The notes: a model not told the origin generated them from the sequence alone. A stretch of DNA of 64,000 nucleotides from Liquorilactobacillus ghanensis DSM 18630 (GCF_001435235.1 NZ_AZGB01000030.1:1-64000); one strand, 5' to 3'; positions 45,503-54,668 are shown, numbered from the stretch's first letter. Numbers and translations are program-made.

Positions 45503-46297
45503 ATGGGTCTAAGTTTATTACAAGTAGTTTTGATAACGGCTCTAGCTTACTTTAAAACGCTCGATTTATCGACTACTCAAATTTTTGCATTTGATACTAT
45601 TATTTATGGTGCAATTACAGGATTGATTTTAGGGAATTTTAGATTAGGACTAGAAACCGGTGCTACTATGCAGCTTATGTCTTTAGGTGTTGCAGCTTTA
45701 GGTGGGGCATCTATGCCTGATTATCCTGTTGCCGCAATAATTGCTACTACGATAGCTGTTACTACAGGGAAAGGTATGGCTGCAGGTTTGTCATTAGGTG
45801 TTCCAGTTGGAATGTTGTGTATTAATTTTGATGTTCTTTTAAAATTAATTAATTCAGCTTTTGCTCGCAAAGCACAATCGTATGTCAACAAAAGAGAATT
45901 TAAAAAAATGAATCGATTAATTCCATGTATGACTTTAATTTATCCACTTCAATCGGCAGTTCCCGTATTCTTGGCTATTGTCTTTGGTAAGCCAGTTGTT
46001 GAATCAATTTTAAATTTTATGCCTAAATGGTTTACCGTTGGTTTGAATGTTGCAGGAGGGATGTTACCGGCTGTCGGAATTGCAATGCTATTAACGTACA
46101 TGCCCTTAAAAAAGTATGGTTATTGGTTGTTAATCGGTTTTGTTTTGGCTGCTTATTTAAAAATGGCTACTTTGGGTTTAGGTATATTAGGAATTGCAGC
46201 CGCAATTCCAACATATCGTCAGCTAGTTGCTCAAAATGAAATGAAGAAGGCAGAGAGAAAAAACAATTTAAATGAGGAGGATATGGAAGATGAGTAA
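45503..46297 (+). CDS. PTS EIIC component, mannose/sorbose family
   Basis: A 264-residue membrane subunit with the typical GAITGLILGNFRLGLETGATMQLMSLGVAALGG region split over membrane segments 2-3. It forms the sugar channel with EIID. The end overlaps the EIID start by eight bases. GGAGTG precedes ATG 45503. Its length is close to other ManY-type proteins. Confidence 0.9.
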   Translation: MGLSLLQVVLITALAYFKTLDLSTTQIFAFDTIIYGAITGLILGNFRLGLETGATMQLMSLGVAALGGASMPDYPVAAIIATTIAVTTGKGMAAGLSLGVPVGMLCINFDVLLKLINSAFARKAQSYVNKREFKKMNRLIPCMTLIYPLQSAVPVFLAIVFGKPVVESILNFMPKWFTVGLNVAGGMLPAVGIAMLLTYMPLKKYGYWLLIGFVLAAYLKMATLGLGILGIAAAIPTYRQLVAQNEMKKAERKNNLNEEDMEDE

Positions 46298-47111
46298 CAA
46301 AAAAGAAAATTTAAAAAACAATTCAGGTATTCTAACAAAAAAAGATTTAATAATAGCTTCATTAAGGCACTACATTGGAATTAGTACCTATAATTATGAT
46401 TCTGGTTTGGCGAGTACGGTTGTTTGGGAACAGTATCCAGCTTTAAGAAAAATTTATTCAAATGATGATGATTTAATAGCTTCAATTAATAATCACTTTA
46501 AATTTTATAATTGCCATCCTTGGCTATCAGCAATTATAACTGGAGCAACCTTAGCAATGGAAGAAAAAGATGGGAAAAAATCTTTAGAGGCAGTTCAAAA
46601 TCTAAAAGCTGGACTAATGGGACCATTTTCTGGAATTGGAGATACCATAACATGGGTTATGTTACCGACAATACTAGGAGCAATTGCTGGGTCAATGGGA
46701 AAACAAGGCAATTCATTTGGAATGTGGCTGTTCGTAATAATATTTTTCATGTTGTTTGTTTTAAGATCATACTTATATATTTTTGGTTATAATCAAGGCG
46801 TTAATCTGATAACAAGTTTGGGGGATAAGTTGCATGCATTTACAGATTCAATTTCTGTTCTAGGATTAACGGTAATCGGGGGAATTATTTCATCAACAAT
46901 TAATTTCAAATTAGCTTTGGAATTTAATCAAGGAGGAGTCAAACTAAGTGGTCAAGATGTTTTAAATCAATTGATGCCGTCTCTTCTGCCGGTAGCATTG
47001 GTTGCATTTCTGTATTATATGCTAAAAAAGGGATTTAAAATGACAACTTTGATTTTGACGGTTATAGTAATTGCCATGATTGGAGCGGCCTTGGGAATTT
47101 TTAAGGCATAA
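46290..47111 (+). CDS. PTS EIID component, mannose/sorbose family
   Basis: A 273-residue EIID with the diagnostic NLKAGLMGPFSGIGDTITW segment near residue 105 and hydrophobic C-terminal segments. EIID occurs only in the mannose PTS family and pairs with EIIC. The ribosome-binding site GAGGAGG lies within the end of EIIC, nine bases from ATG 46290. Confidence 0.92.
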   Translation: MSNKKENLKNNSGILTKKDLIIASLRHYIGISTYNYDSGLASTVVWEQYPALRKIYSNDDDLIASINNHFKFYNCHPWLSAIITGATLAMEEKDGKKSLEAVQNLKAGLMGPFSGIGDTITWVMLPTILGAIAGSMGKQGNSFGMWLFVIIFFMLFVLRSYLYIFGYNQGVNLITSLGDKLHAFTDSISVLGLTVIGGIISSTINFKLALEFNQGGVKLSGQDVLNQLMPSLLPVALVAFLYYMLKKGFKMTTLILTVIVIAMIGAALGIFKA

Positions 47112-47124
47112 ATAGGTGGGGAAA

Positions 47125-47544
47125 ATGAAGAGAAAATATTTAATTGTTACTCATAAGACATTAGCTGCTGGATTTGAAGACACACTGAATTTTTTTACTA
47201 ACAATAGGGAAAACATCATAGCTATTTCATCTTATGAAAATGGAGAGAATAGTTTCCCGAAAGATAAAGTTGAAAGTGTCATTAAAAATATACCTAATAA
47301 TTCGCAATTATTTATTTTTACAGATTTATTAGGTGGGAGTGTTAATCAGAAATGTAGTCAATATGTTTATAATGAAAATGTAATTGTTATTACTGGCATT
47401 AATTTAGCATTAGTACTTTCCTTGGTATTAGAACCAGAAGGAAATATACCATTGATGAAAATTCAAAAAATTATAAATGATGCAAAAAAACAAATGGTTT
47501 TAATGAATACTTACTTGAACAATAATACGGAATCCGATGAATAA
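47125..47544 (+). CDS. PTS EIIA component, mannose family
   Basis: A 139-residue cytosolic EIIA of the mannose type. The phosphorylated histidine is in YLIVTHKTLAAGF (residue 10), and LFIFTDLLGGSVNQ is the conserved substrate-facing loop. GGTGGGG precedes ATG 47125. Here EIIA and EIIB are separate polypeptides, in contrast to fused ManX. Confidence 0.9.
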   Translation: MKRKYLIVTHKTLAAGFEDTLNFFTNNRENIIAISSYENGENSFPKDKVESVIKNIPNNSQLFIFTDLLGGSVNQKCSQYVYNENVIVITGINLALVLSLVLEPEGNIPLMKIQKIINDAKKQMVLMNTYLNNNTESDE

Positions 47545-47570
47545 TTTTCGACATTGTGAAGGGATTAGCG

Positions 47571-48455
47571 ATGAGAATAATTAAAGTTTTCAATAATAAC
47601 GTTATACTTGCTGAAGATAAAAATCATGAAAAAAAAATTTTGTCAGGTAAAGGTATAGGTTACGGTAAAAGTAAGGATGATGAAATTGGGATAGATAACA
47701 GGATAGAATTATTTGTAAAGGAGAGCAAAAATCCTGAGTGGATGCATTCTTTTTTAAATTTAATTAATGAAATACCTTTTGAATATATTTTAGTAACACG
47801 AAAGATAATTAATAATGCTGAAGCTAATTTACGAGTTAAGTTTAATCCCTTTTTGTTAATTTCATTAGCTGATCATATATACTTTGCTATTTTTCGTTCA
47901 AAAAAAGAAATTAGAACGGTAGTAACTATGGATGATGTGAAACATATTTATCCAGATGAATATAAAGTAGGGATTGAAGCATTAAAAATAATTGAAAAAT
48001 ATATAAAAATAAAAATGCATATTAACGAAGCAAATTTTATTGCTATTCATTTTGTAGAAAATGAACTTTATCCTATTGATAAAAAAGTAGAGCTTAGTAA
48101 TCCGATAATAGAGAATGAGCATATTAATAATTTATTGACAATAATAATTAATAATATTGGTTATCCAATGCATTCTATAGTGTTAGATCGTTTAACCATA
48201 CATCTACGCTTTTTACTACGGAGAAGTTTTAATAAGAATTCTGAGGAAGATAGATCATTTGAACAAGATGATAATTTATATACTGATATAAAAGATAAGT
48301 ATCCACAACTAATTGAATCTGAAAATTTAATTACTGAATATTTTAATAATTACTGTTCTTATAGAATATCAAAGTCTGAAAAATTATATCTTTTAATGCA
48401 TTTGCATCAAATATATGAAGATGTAAATCCATGGGATGAGAAAAGCGATGAATAG
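47571..48455 (+). CDS. LicT/BglG-family transcription antiterminator
   Basis: A 294-residue RNA-binding regulator. Residues 1-55 are the CAT RNA-binding domain (MRIIKVFNNNVILAED, then LSGKGIGYGK). Two PRDs follow, about 65-170 and 175-285, with conserved histidines in SLADHIYFAI, AIHFVE, LTIHLRF and LMHLHQI. When unphosphorylated at the PTS-controlled sites it binds the RAT at 44911-44940 and prevents termination, so the operon controls itself. Although BglG proteins are often first in their operon, this one is fifth. Start chosen at ATG 47571 after GAAGGG. Confidence 0.9.
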   Translation: MRIIKVFNNNVILAEDKNHEKKILSGKGIGYGKSKDDEIGIDNRIELFVKESKNPEWMHSFLNLINEIPFEYILVTRKIINNAEANLRVKFNPFLLISLADHIYFAIFRSKKEIRTVVTMDDVKHIYPDEYKVGIEALKIIEKYIKIKMHINEANFIAIHFVENELYPIDKKVELSNPIIENEHINNLLTIIINNIGYPMHSIVLDRLTIHLRFLLRRSFNKNSEEDRSFEQDDNLYTDIKDKYPQLIESENLITEYFNNYCSYRISKSEKLYLLMHLHQIYEDVNPWDEKSDE

Positions 48456-48476
48456 AGTATTAAGGAGGGGTCTTAA

Positions 48477-49340
48477 TTGAAGATAGCTGAAGTTGTTAGT
48501 AAAATAAAAAATTATTATAAAGGAGTTTTAAATGGGGAACCAATTAGTGAAGATAAAACTCGTGATAAAATACTTTATGGAAAAACAGATATTGAGTGTA
48601 CCGGAATAGTAACAACAACTTGGGCAACTACTGATGTTATTAAAAAGGCAGTAAAACTAGGGGCAAATCTGATTATTTGCCATGAAGCGTTATTTTGGAA
48701 TCATGGTGATAAACAAGACTGGCTTATAGAAAGTAAAAATCAAACCTATTTTGAAAAGAAAAAATTGTTAGATGAAACAGGAGTTACCATCTGGCGTAAC
48801 CATGATTATGTTCATTCCGGTATCCCATTGACTGATGGGACTTACAAGGATGGTATTTTTTGGGGCTTTGCTAAATATTTAGGATGGGAAAAATATTGGG
48901 TAAATTCTGAAAATGATGATATTTTACCGATTGTATTTAATTTACCTCAAACAACTGGTCTTCAAGTAGCAAACAAATTGATAGAAACCTTCAATTTAAA
49001 TGGTGCAAGAATTGAAGGAAATCCAGAAACTATTATAAAGAAAGCGGTTATCCCTTATCATAACTTAGGAGATGCAAAAAAAGAGATTAGATTTATTGAC
49101 AAACAAAATATTAATTTAGTAATAGGTTTAGAATTAATTGATTTTACACTTGCTGAATATATTCGTGATAGTAGTATGTTGGGAAAGAATAAGTGTATTG
49201 TAACCGTAGGGCATTTCAATACTGAAGAAGCTGGAATGAGATATATGGTAAATTACATTCCAAAAGCTCTGCAAAGTGATATTCCATGTTATTTTGTTCA
49301 GTCAGGTGATATGTATAGTTATTTAAAAAAGACTATATGA
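48477..49340 (+). CDS. NIF3/DUF34-family dinuclear metal protein
   Basis: A 287-residue cytosolic protein of the NIF3 family. Metal-ligand motifs are CHEALFWNHGD near residue 66 and VGHFNTEEAGM near 240; the family binds two metal ions in a toroidal hexamer. The start is TTG 48477 after AGGAGGGG. The central ferredoxin-like insert seen in larger NIF3 proteins is short. NIF3 biochemical function is still unsettled; in this PTS operon it may act on the imported sugar or its adduct as an amidohydrolase-like enzyme, but nothing in the sequence proves that. Confidence 0.8.
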   Translation: MKIAEVVSKIKNYYKGVLNGEPISEDKTRDKILYGKTDIECTGIVTTTWATTDVIKKAVKLGANLIICHEALFWNHGDKQDWLIESKNQTYFEKKKLLDETGVTIWRNHDYVHSGIPLTDGTYKDGIFWGFAKYLGWEKYWVNSENDDILPIVFNLPQTTGLQVANKLIETFNLNGARIEGNPETIIKKAVIPYHNLGDAKKEIRFIDKQNINLVIGLELIDFTLAEYIRDSSMLGKNKCIVTVGHFNTEEAGMRYMVNYIPKALQSDIPCYFVQSGDMYSYLKKTI

Positions 49341-49459
49341 TTACCAAACTCTTATTTTGAAAAAGTATTCTTTAATTTTTAAGGCATATTTTCATTTAAA
49401 TATACTTATACCACATTTTAAAAAATTAATATTGCAGATATTCTCAAGTGATTAGGTAA

Positions 49460-49918
49460 ACATATGTTGTACACTTGCTTTATGTATGGGATAGTGGAGC
49501 CTATTCTCATTGGAGAAATTATGAAGAATATGCTGCTATTGAGCCGGAACAGATAGATTGGTTTAATAAGCTGCCATATAAAAGAAAAGCTGGAAACATT
49601 GATTTGGTTTTTCTGCATATTCCGTTACCGGAATATAAATTGGCAGCTAAAAAAATTTTTCAGGGTGAAAAAAATGAAGAAATTTGTTCATCATTAACTA
49701 ACTCAGGACTATTTTATAGTTTACTTCGGCGACAAAATGTTAAGGCGCTTTTTGCTGGGCACGATCATGATAATAATTTTGTTGGTGAGTATCATGGCAT
49801 AAAATTAGGCTATGGAAATGTCACTGGTTATAACACTTATGGTGTCTTAGCTCGTGGAGTTAGGATAATTGAACTTAAAAATGATCAATTTGAAACTGAG
49901 ATTAAATTGTTTGAATAG
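49460..49918 (+). pseudogene. Truncated metallophosphoesterase (C-terminal half)
   Basis: The frame starts after a stop at 49457 and reads LYVWDSGAYSHW, then a metallophosphoesterase C-terminal part with LVFLHIPLPEY and the metal-binding motif AGHDHDNNF. The N-terminal motifs (DxH, GNH) that such enzymes need are absent, and neither a ribosome-binding site nor an ATG is present; TTG 49475 is the first possible start. About half of a normal protein is missing. It is probably a remnant that once belonged to the preceding PTS operon. Confidence 0.75.
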
Positions 49919-50023
49919 CTCAAGAATGCCTTAACATGATTGCAGAGAATTTTGTACTAATACTGCTAATATGTTATTGGTGGAAAGTCATGTAAATCAT
50001 TTATTGACTAATATATTTACAAC

Positions 50024-50075
50024 TTGACAAGTAAACGATAGTTCACTAAAATACTAAGTGAACTATCGTTTACTT
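50024..50075. promoter_or_regulatory. TetR-type promoter/operator with a large inverted repeat
   Basis: TTGACA (50024-50029) and TAAAAT (50047-50052) are 17 bases apart. A perfect 19-base inverted repeat occupies 50029-50047 and 50057-50075, separated by nine bases. Each arm is itself a near-palindrome of the form AGTNAACNNNNGTTNACT, so two TetR dimers could bind side by side, one over the promoter spacer. The T-run after the second arm means the sequence could also fold as an RNA hairpin. Confidence 0.8.
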
Positions 50076-50107
50076 TTTTGCAAGTTACAGTTTAAGGAGT
50101 TTTAGAC

Positions 50108-50713
50108 ATGGATACTAAAGAAAAAATACTACAAGCTGCACTTCGCTTATTTGCTAAAGATGGATATGAAGGCGTGTCTGTCCGAAAGATAGCTGAAAAA
50201 CTTGGTATTACCAAGGGCGCACTATATAAACATTACAAAAACAAGCAAGATATTTTTGATAGTATTGTCAACCGGATGGAAGAAATTGATGCTAAAAGGA
50301 CGAAAGAGTTTAACTCCTTAATTGGAAATTTAAATTCTCAAGAGCAGCTGACAAAGCAACAGATTATCAATGGAATTAAGCAATTTAGTATCGCAAATTT
50401 TAAATATTGGACAGAAGATGAATTTGCTGCAAACTTTAGAAAAATATTGACGTTAGAACAGTATCGTAATCCCCAAATGGCAAAGCTGTTGAATAAATAT
50501 TTGACCAACGGTGTCATCAAAAATGCCCAAGTTATTATGGCGCGAATTTTTGTGGGCACAAAATATGAACATAAAGATACCAATATCTTAGCTTTGAATT
50601 ACTTTGGACCGATTTATCTATTAATGGGCCTATATGATCAGTCGGAAGATAAAGCTAGTATTGAAAAGGCAGTAGTGACGCATATCGATTATTTTATGGA
50701 AAGCTTTGGGTGA
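50108..50713 (+). CDS. TetR/AcrR-family transcriptional repressor
   Basis: A 201-residue regulator. The N-terminal helix-turn-helix is clear: KILQAALRLFAKDGYEGVSVRKIAEKLGITKGALYKHYKNKQ, spanning residues 6-48. The C-terminal ligand-binding part is not specific. It is the first gene behind the inverted-repeat operator and so very likely represses itself and the two downstream genes. AAGGAG precedes the ATG. Confidence 0.9.
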   Translation: MDTKEKILQAALRLFAKDGYEGVSVRKIAEKLGITKGALYKHYKNKQDIFDSIVNRMEEIDAKRTKEFNSLIGNLNSQEQLTKQQIINGIKQFSIANFKYWTEDEFAANFRKILTLEQYRNPQMAKLLNKYLTNGVIKNAQVIMARIFVGTKYEHKDTNILALNYFGPIYLLMGLYDQSEDKASIEKAVVTHIDYFMESFG

Positions 50714-50720
50714 CTTATAT

Positions 50721-51596
50721 ATGAAACCTTATAATAAAAAAATAGATTTTTTAGTAATCCTGATAGCTTTTCTCTCAACGATTATTGCCACTGTTAGTCT
50801 TTTTTATACCAAAGATTTTAGTGCAGGTGATTCAATAAAAACGATCAGCGGTCAAACGATAAACTTGTATGGGAGAGGCGTTTACAAAAATGATTCACTG
50901 TCAATGGCAGTACAAGCTAAAGGACAAGATCTGGTTACGTTATTTTTCGGAGTGCCTTTTCTACTATATTCAGTAAAATTAAATAAGAAAGAAACCTTGT
51001 TGGGAAGATTTTTACTTACGGGAGCATTAGCATATTTTCTCTATACGTATACCATTTATTGTTTTGCCGAAAGTTACAATTTCTTGTTTATCGGCTATGT
51101 TGCTATTATGGGATTATCATTTTATGCGTTTGTTGGTTGCATGACGACATTTAAACTAGGCCGAATAAACGAAAATTTTAATAAAAAAATACCTACTAAG
51201 TATTTAGGAATTTCTAATATCATATTTGCGCTGCTGATTGGGCTTAACTGGGTCAGGCGGTTGGCACCTGCAGAAGTCGGAAAATATTTGGACCATTATA
51301 CGACTTTACCAATCCAAGCATTAGATTTAGGAATTGTATTGCCAACGATTATTTTTTCAGCGATTATGTTAATGAGAAGACATTCATGGGGGTATTTACT
51401 AACACCGATTATTACTTTTAAAGGATTAACATTGTTAATTGCTCTAGATGCCATGATTATTTTTATGATTGCAAATGGAGTAGAAGTCGCAATTGCTGAT
51501 TTAACAATTTTCCCCTTATATACACTGGTGGTAGCGTTTAATTTTTATCTGATAGTAAAAAACATCAAAGATCAAGAAAATGTTGCTAAAGATTAA
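50721..51596 (+). CDS. Membrane protein of unknown function
   Basis: A 291-residue membrane protein with about eight hydrophobic segments and an extracellular part near residues 35-75 (GQTINLYGRGVYKND). I did not recognise the family. ATG 50721 lies seven bases after the TetR stop and has only a weak ribosome-binding site (GGGTGA), so translation is probably coupled. Between a TetR repressor and a flavodoxin it may belong to a stress or drug-response unit. Confidence 0.65.
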   Translation: MKPYNKKIDFLVILIAFLSTIIATVSLFYTKDFSAGDSIKTISGQTINLYGRGVYKNDSLSMAVQAKGQDLVTLFFGVPFLLYSVKLNKKETLLGRFLLTGALAYFLYTYTIYCFAESYNFLFIGYVAIMGLSFYAFVGCMTTFKLGRINENFNKKIPTKYLGISNIIFALLIGLNWVRRLAPAEVGKYLDHYTTLPIQALDLGIVLPTIIFSAIMLMRRHSWGYLLTPIITFKGLTLLIALDAMIIFMIANGVEVAIADLTIFPLYTLVVAFNFYLIVKNIKDQENVAKD

Positions 51597-51629
51597 GCAG
51601 TGGAAGACATAAAAAGAGGAGAGGTATTA

Positions 51630-52160
51630 ATGAAAGCTAAGATAGCGGTGATTTATAAATCAACTTATGGGCACACGAGAAAGTATGCTGCATGGATATC
51701 TGAAGCACTTGGAGCGGACTTGTTCAAGAAAGCGGCTGCTGATTCCGAAATGCTGAAACAGTACGATATTATTATTTATGGTGGCAGTCTTTATGCAAGT
51801 AAGATCAATGGGATTGAATTTGTGGCAAAAAATCAGAGTAAATGTTTAGTGGTTTTCACGGTTGGTCTTACTGATCCGCAAACAACTGATTTTGCAGATA
51901 TAATGACCAACTCTTTTTCCGACCCAAATATACAGCCTGATAAAGTATTTCACTTTAGAGGTGGACTACAATCGGATAAATTGGGATTTATCCATCGTAA
52001 TTTACTAAAGTTATTAAGAGTTGCAGTCGCAAAAAAGCCTGATTCTGAATTGAGCGAGATTGAGAAAATTATCAAGCATGTATCTGGCAAGAATGTTGAT
52101 TACACAGATAAAGAGACGATTCAACCACTCATTAATTATGTAAAAGAAGAGTTAGCCTAA
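51630..52160 (+). CDS. Flavodoxin-domain protein (HemG/flavodoxin_5 type)
   Basis: A 176-residue protein with an FMN-binding loop VIYKSTYGHTRKYA (residues 6-19) and a second flavin contact YGGSLYASKINGI near 48-60. The fold and length fit the flavodoxin-like group that includes protoporphyrinogen oxidase HemG. AGAGGAGAGG sets ATG 51630. It probably transfers electrons or acts as an FMN reductase; heme synthesis is unlikely to be its role here. It is the last gene of the TetR-controlled set. Confidence 0.78.
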   Translation: MKAKIAVIYKSTYGHTRKYAAWISEALGADLFKKAAADSEMLKQYDIIIYGGSLYASKINGIEFVAKNQSKCLVVFTVGLTDPQTTDFADIMTNSFSDPNIQPDKVFHFRGGLQSDKLGFIHRNLLKLLRVAVAKKPDSELSEIEKIIKHVSGKNVDYTDKETIQPLINYVKEELA

Positions 52161-52192
52161 GTCAACAACAAGATAATCCTCATGTGGGCAAC

Positions 52193-52222
52193 AAAAAAAC
52201 GCGGAAATAGTCCGCGTTTTTT
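52193..52222. terminator. Bidirectional terminator between flavodoxin and lysR genes
   Basis: A-run plus CGCGGA pairs with TCCGCG plus T-run around an AATAG loop. It serves converging genes from both sides. Confidence 0.92.
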
Positions 52223-52233
52223 ATATCCAACTA

Positions 52234-53163
52234 TTATTCGTTGACCGTTATGATTGAGGGGCGGCTGGCAGTTTTTGATTGTTCAAGCTTTTTAAAATAA
52301 TCAATAATTATTTTTTGAGCTTGGGCATGATATTTTTTATTAGCCTTGCTTGGATAAAAACTCAAATAAACATTTCGAAAGATTTTTTGCGGGGATAAGT
52401 GCAGCAAGCAGGTATCAGAGAAGTCACTGTATAACCAAGTATGCTGCGGTACGAAACAGACACCAAAATTACTTTTGGTTAAAGCATGCTGTGTTGCAAT
52501 ATCGCTCGTAACAAATTTGGGCTTAAGCGTAATATTATTTTTGGAAAAAAAGCTTTCAATGACATTTCTTAACGGATTAGGCTGGGACATAATGATATTT
52601 TGATATTTCAAATCTTGTAAGGCGATATTTTTTTGGGCTGCTAAGCTTGACTTTTTGCTGACAGCAACAAAGATTTCTTCTTTTAACAATAAAAAGTTCT
52701 TATTACTTTTGATTTTCTGAGTAGAAAATTCGAAATCACAGTGATCCATCCAATCATCTTCCAGTCCGCGTTGCACCAGTTGAATATCTACATTAGGTAA
52801 GCTGCTTTTTAAATTATTCATGACAGCAGGAATAATCTGCGATGATTTTTCGCAGCGAAGAGAGATCACTTGCTTATAAGGATTTTTATCAGTACTTACT
52901 TTTTGAACAGCTGAATCAATAATATTCAGTGAATTTTTAATTTTCTGATAAAAGTACTTGCCTTTTTCACTTAAGATGATAGAACGACTATTTCTAATAA
53001 AAAGATTACAATCTAATTCGTTTTCTAATTCAATAATTGTTCTGCTGAGTGAAGGTTGGGAAACATGCAATTTTTTGGCAGCTTGAGTGATATTTTGCAA
53101 TTCAGCGGTTGTTAAAAAATAGCGAAGTTGTAATAATCTGATAATAATCCCCCCTTGGTTCAT
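52234..53163 (-). CDS. LysR-family transcriptional regulator
   Basis: About 300 residues: an N-terminal winged helix-turn-helix (LLQLRYFLTTAELQNITQAAKKLHVSQPSLSRTI split over its helices) and a periplasmic-binding-like effector domain. ATG 53163 is the first in-frame ATG but has no ribosome-binding site before it. A strong AAGGGGGG at 53149-53156 is followed by ATT, ATT, ATC, and the family's usual start is close to LLQLRYF, so a non-standard start may be used. Divergent from the M20 gene, it probably controls the peptidase-MFS-racemase operon. Confidence 0.85.
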   Translation of the reverse strand: MNQGGIIIRLLQLRYFLTTAELQNITQAAKKLHVSQPSLSRTIIELENELDCNLFIRNSRSIILSEKGKYFYQKIKNSLNIIDSAVQKVSTDKNPYKQVISLRCEKSSQIIPAVMNNLKSSLPNVDIQLVQRGLEDDWMDHCDFEFSTQKIKSNKNFLLLKEEIFVAVSKKSSLAAQKNIALQDLKYQNIIMSQPNPLRNVIESFFSKNNITLKPKFVTSDIATQHALTKSNFGVCFVPQHTWLYSDFSDTCLLHLSPQKIFRNVYLSFYPSKANKKYHAQAQKIIIDYFKKLEQSKTASRPSIITVNE

Positions 53164-53230
53164 AACATTTTCACTATATAATATCACAAAACTAGTATTT
53201 AACAATTAGTAAAATTTAAAATATACTTAA

Positions 53231-53258
53231 AAATAAATTAAATTCATTTAATTTATTT
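53231..53258. promoter_or_regulatory. AT-only palindrome upstream of the M20 gene
   Basis: AAATAAATTAAAT and ATTTAATTTATTT form perfect 13-base arms around TC. It ends one base before an in-frame ATG and 22 bases before the TTG start of the peptidase. It could be a LysR site or an RNA hairpin in the leader; pure A/T composition makes chance symmetry easier. Confidence 0.35.
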
Positions 53259-53280
53259 CATGAAAGCAGGGAGTGGTTTT

Positions 53281-54639
53281 TTGACGGATATTGATCAATT
53301 TGTACAGCAAAAAAGGGAACATTTTATTGAAATTTTCCAGCAACTGGTCGCTATCCCCAGTATTTGTGGTGATGAAGCACAGATAAAAAATGCAGTTGCT
53401 TTTCTTAGTAATTTGCTGAAAGAGCTTTTTGATTGTCAAATTGAAATTTTGCCGACTGCCGGTTCTCCAGTTATTTTTTGTCATTTCGCTGCTGCTTCAT
53501 CAAGTGAGGAGCCAATCTTATTTTACGGTCACTATGATGTAATGGCTGCTGAAGATGTTGAAAAGTGGCAGACAGATCCTTTTCAACTGACGCTGAAGGA
53601 AGGACGTTTGTTTGGTCGCGGTGCGGGGGATAATAAAGGACAACTGTTGGATGTTATTTTTGGCTTATATGCTTTTAAAAGCCTTCACCAACAATTCCCT
53701 TGTCAGATCAACTTAATAATTGAAGGAGAAGAAGAAAAGGGCAGCGTCCACTTAAACCAAGTTGTTAAGCAATTATCTTCACAGCAGCTGCGGCAAATTA
53801 AAACGGTATTTGTAATTGATGGGTCGTTTAGTTTTGCCGGACAGCATGTTTTACGCTTAGGAAATCGGGGTCTTTTGGGATTTGAAGTCAATTTTAAAAC
53901 GAATGAAACAGATCTGCATTCAGGCAATTTTGGCAATGTTTCGCCCAATCCGGTTTTAGTATTTCACCAAATACTTGAGCAACTATATGATTTTAAAAAG
54001 CAACGGGTTCTTATCCCGCATTTTTATGACGGTACTGAACAAGTGAGTCAAACCGAGGCGGCTTTGTTAGAAAAGTTGCCGCCAGTTAAATTAAATTCTA
54101 GTCAGAGTTCGGAATTTTTCAAGGAACCGGAAAATAAATTTGAATATTATAAAAGACTGATGTTTGAGCCATCTTTTAATATTAATGGCATTCAAAGTGG
54201 TTTTCTAGGGCAAGGTATTAAGACGATAATTCCAAGTCAACTCAAGGTTCGTTTTGATTTTCGGTTGGTAAATGGGCAAGATGTTTCTCAAATTCAGCGG
54301 GAACTTAACCGTTTGTTAGCTCCATGGATCAGTAATAAACTGCTTTCGATCAATTATTTAGCTGTTATCCCGCCGTATTACGCCGGTGTCGAAAATAAGT
54401 TGATGAAGCAGGTTATTCAGGGAATTCAGCAGGTGGATCAGCAGGCGGTTATTGAGCCGGTCATGCCCGGAACGGTGCCTAATTATGTTTGGCAGGAAAA
54501 CTTGCAGGCGCAGATTTTTACGATTCCGTTAGCCAATTTTGATCAGCATAACCATGCACCCAATGAAAACATTAAATTAACTGCCTTTTTGCAGGGAATT
54601 AAGATTATTTATCAGTTAGTCAAAATATATCAGGATTAG
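53281..54639 (+). CDS. M20-family metallopeptidase/deacylase
   Basis: A 452-residue zinc enzyme. The metal ligands can be placed: His in FYGHYDVM, Asp in GAGDNKG and the Glu pair in IEGEEEKGS; a dimerisation insert follows around 190-300, and a last His is in FDQHNHAPNE. TTG 53281 after GGGAGTGG is preferred; ATG 53260 has no ribosome-binding site. M20 enzymes cleave dipeptides or N-acyl amino acids. Given the MFS transporter and racemase-like enzyme behind it, hydrolysis of an imported N-acyl amino acid or dipeptide is likely. Confidence 0.85.
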   Translation: MTDIDQFVQQKREHFIEIFQQLVAIPSICGDEAQIKNAVAFLSNLLKELFDCQIEILPTAGSPVIFCHFAAASSSEEPILFYGHYDVMAAEDVEKWQTDPFQLTLKEGRLFGRGAGDNKGQLLDVIFGLYAFKSLHQQFPCQINLIIEGEEEKGSVHLNQVVKQLSSQQLRQIKTVFVIDGSFSFAGQHVLRLGNRGLLGFEVNFKTNETDLHSGNFGNVSPNPVLVFHQILEQLYDFKKQRVLIPHFYDGTEQVSQTEAALLEKLPPVKLNSSQSSEFFKEPENKFEYYKRLMFEPSFNINGIQSGFLGQGIKTIIPSQLKVRFDFRLVNGQDVSQIQRELNRLLAPWISNKLLSINYLAVIPPYYAGVENKLMKQVIQGIQQVDQQAVIEPVMPGTVPNYVWQENLQAQIFTIPLANFDQHNHAPNENIKLTAFLQGIKIIYQLVKIYQD

Positions 54640-54668
54640 TTTGCAATAGACATAGGGGGATTTTATAA

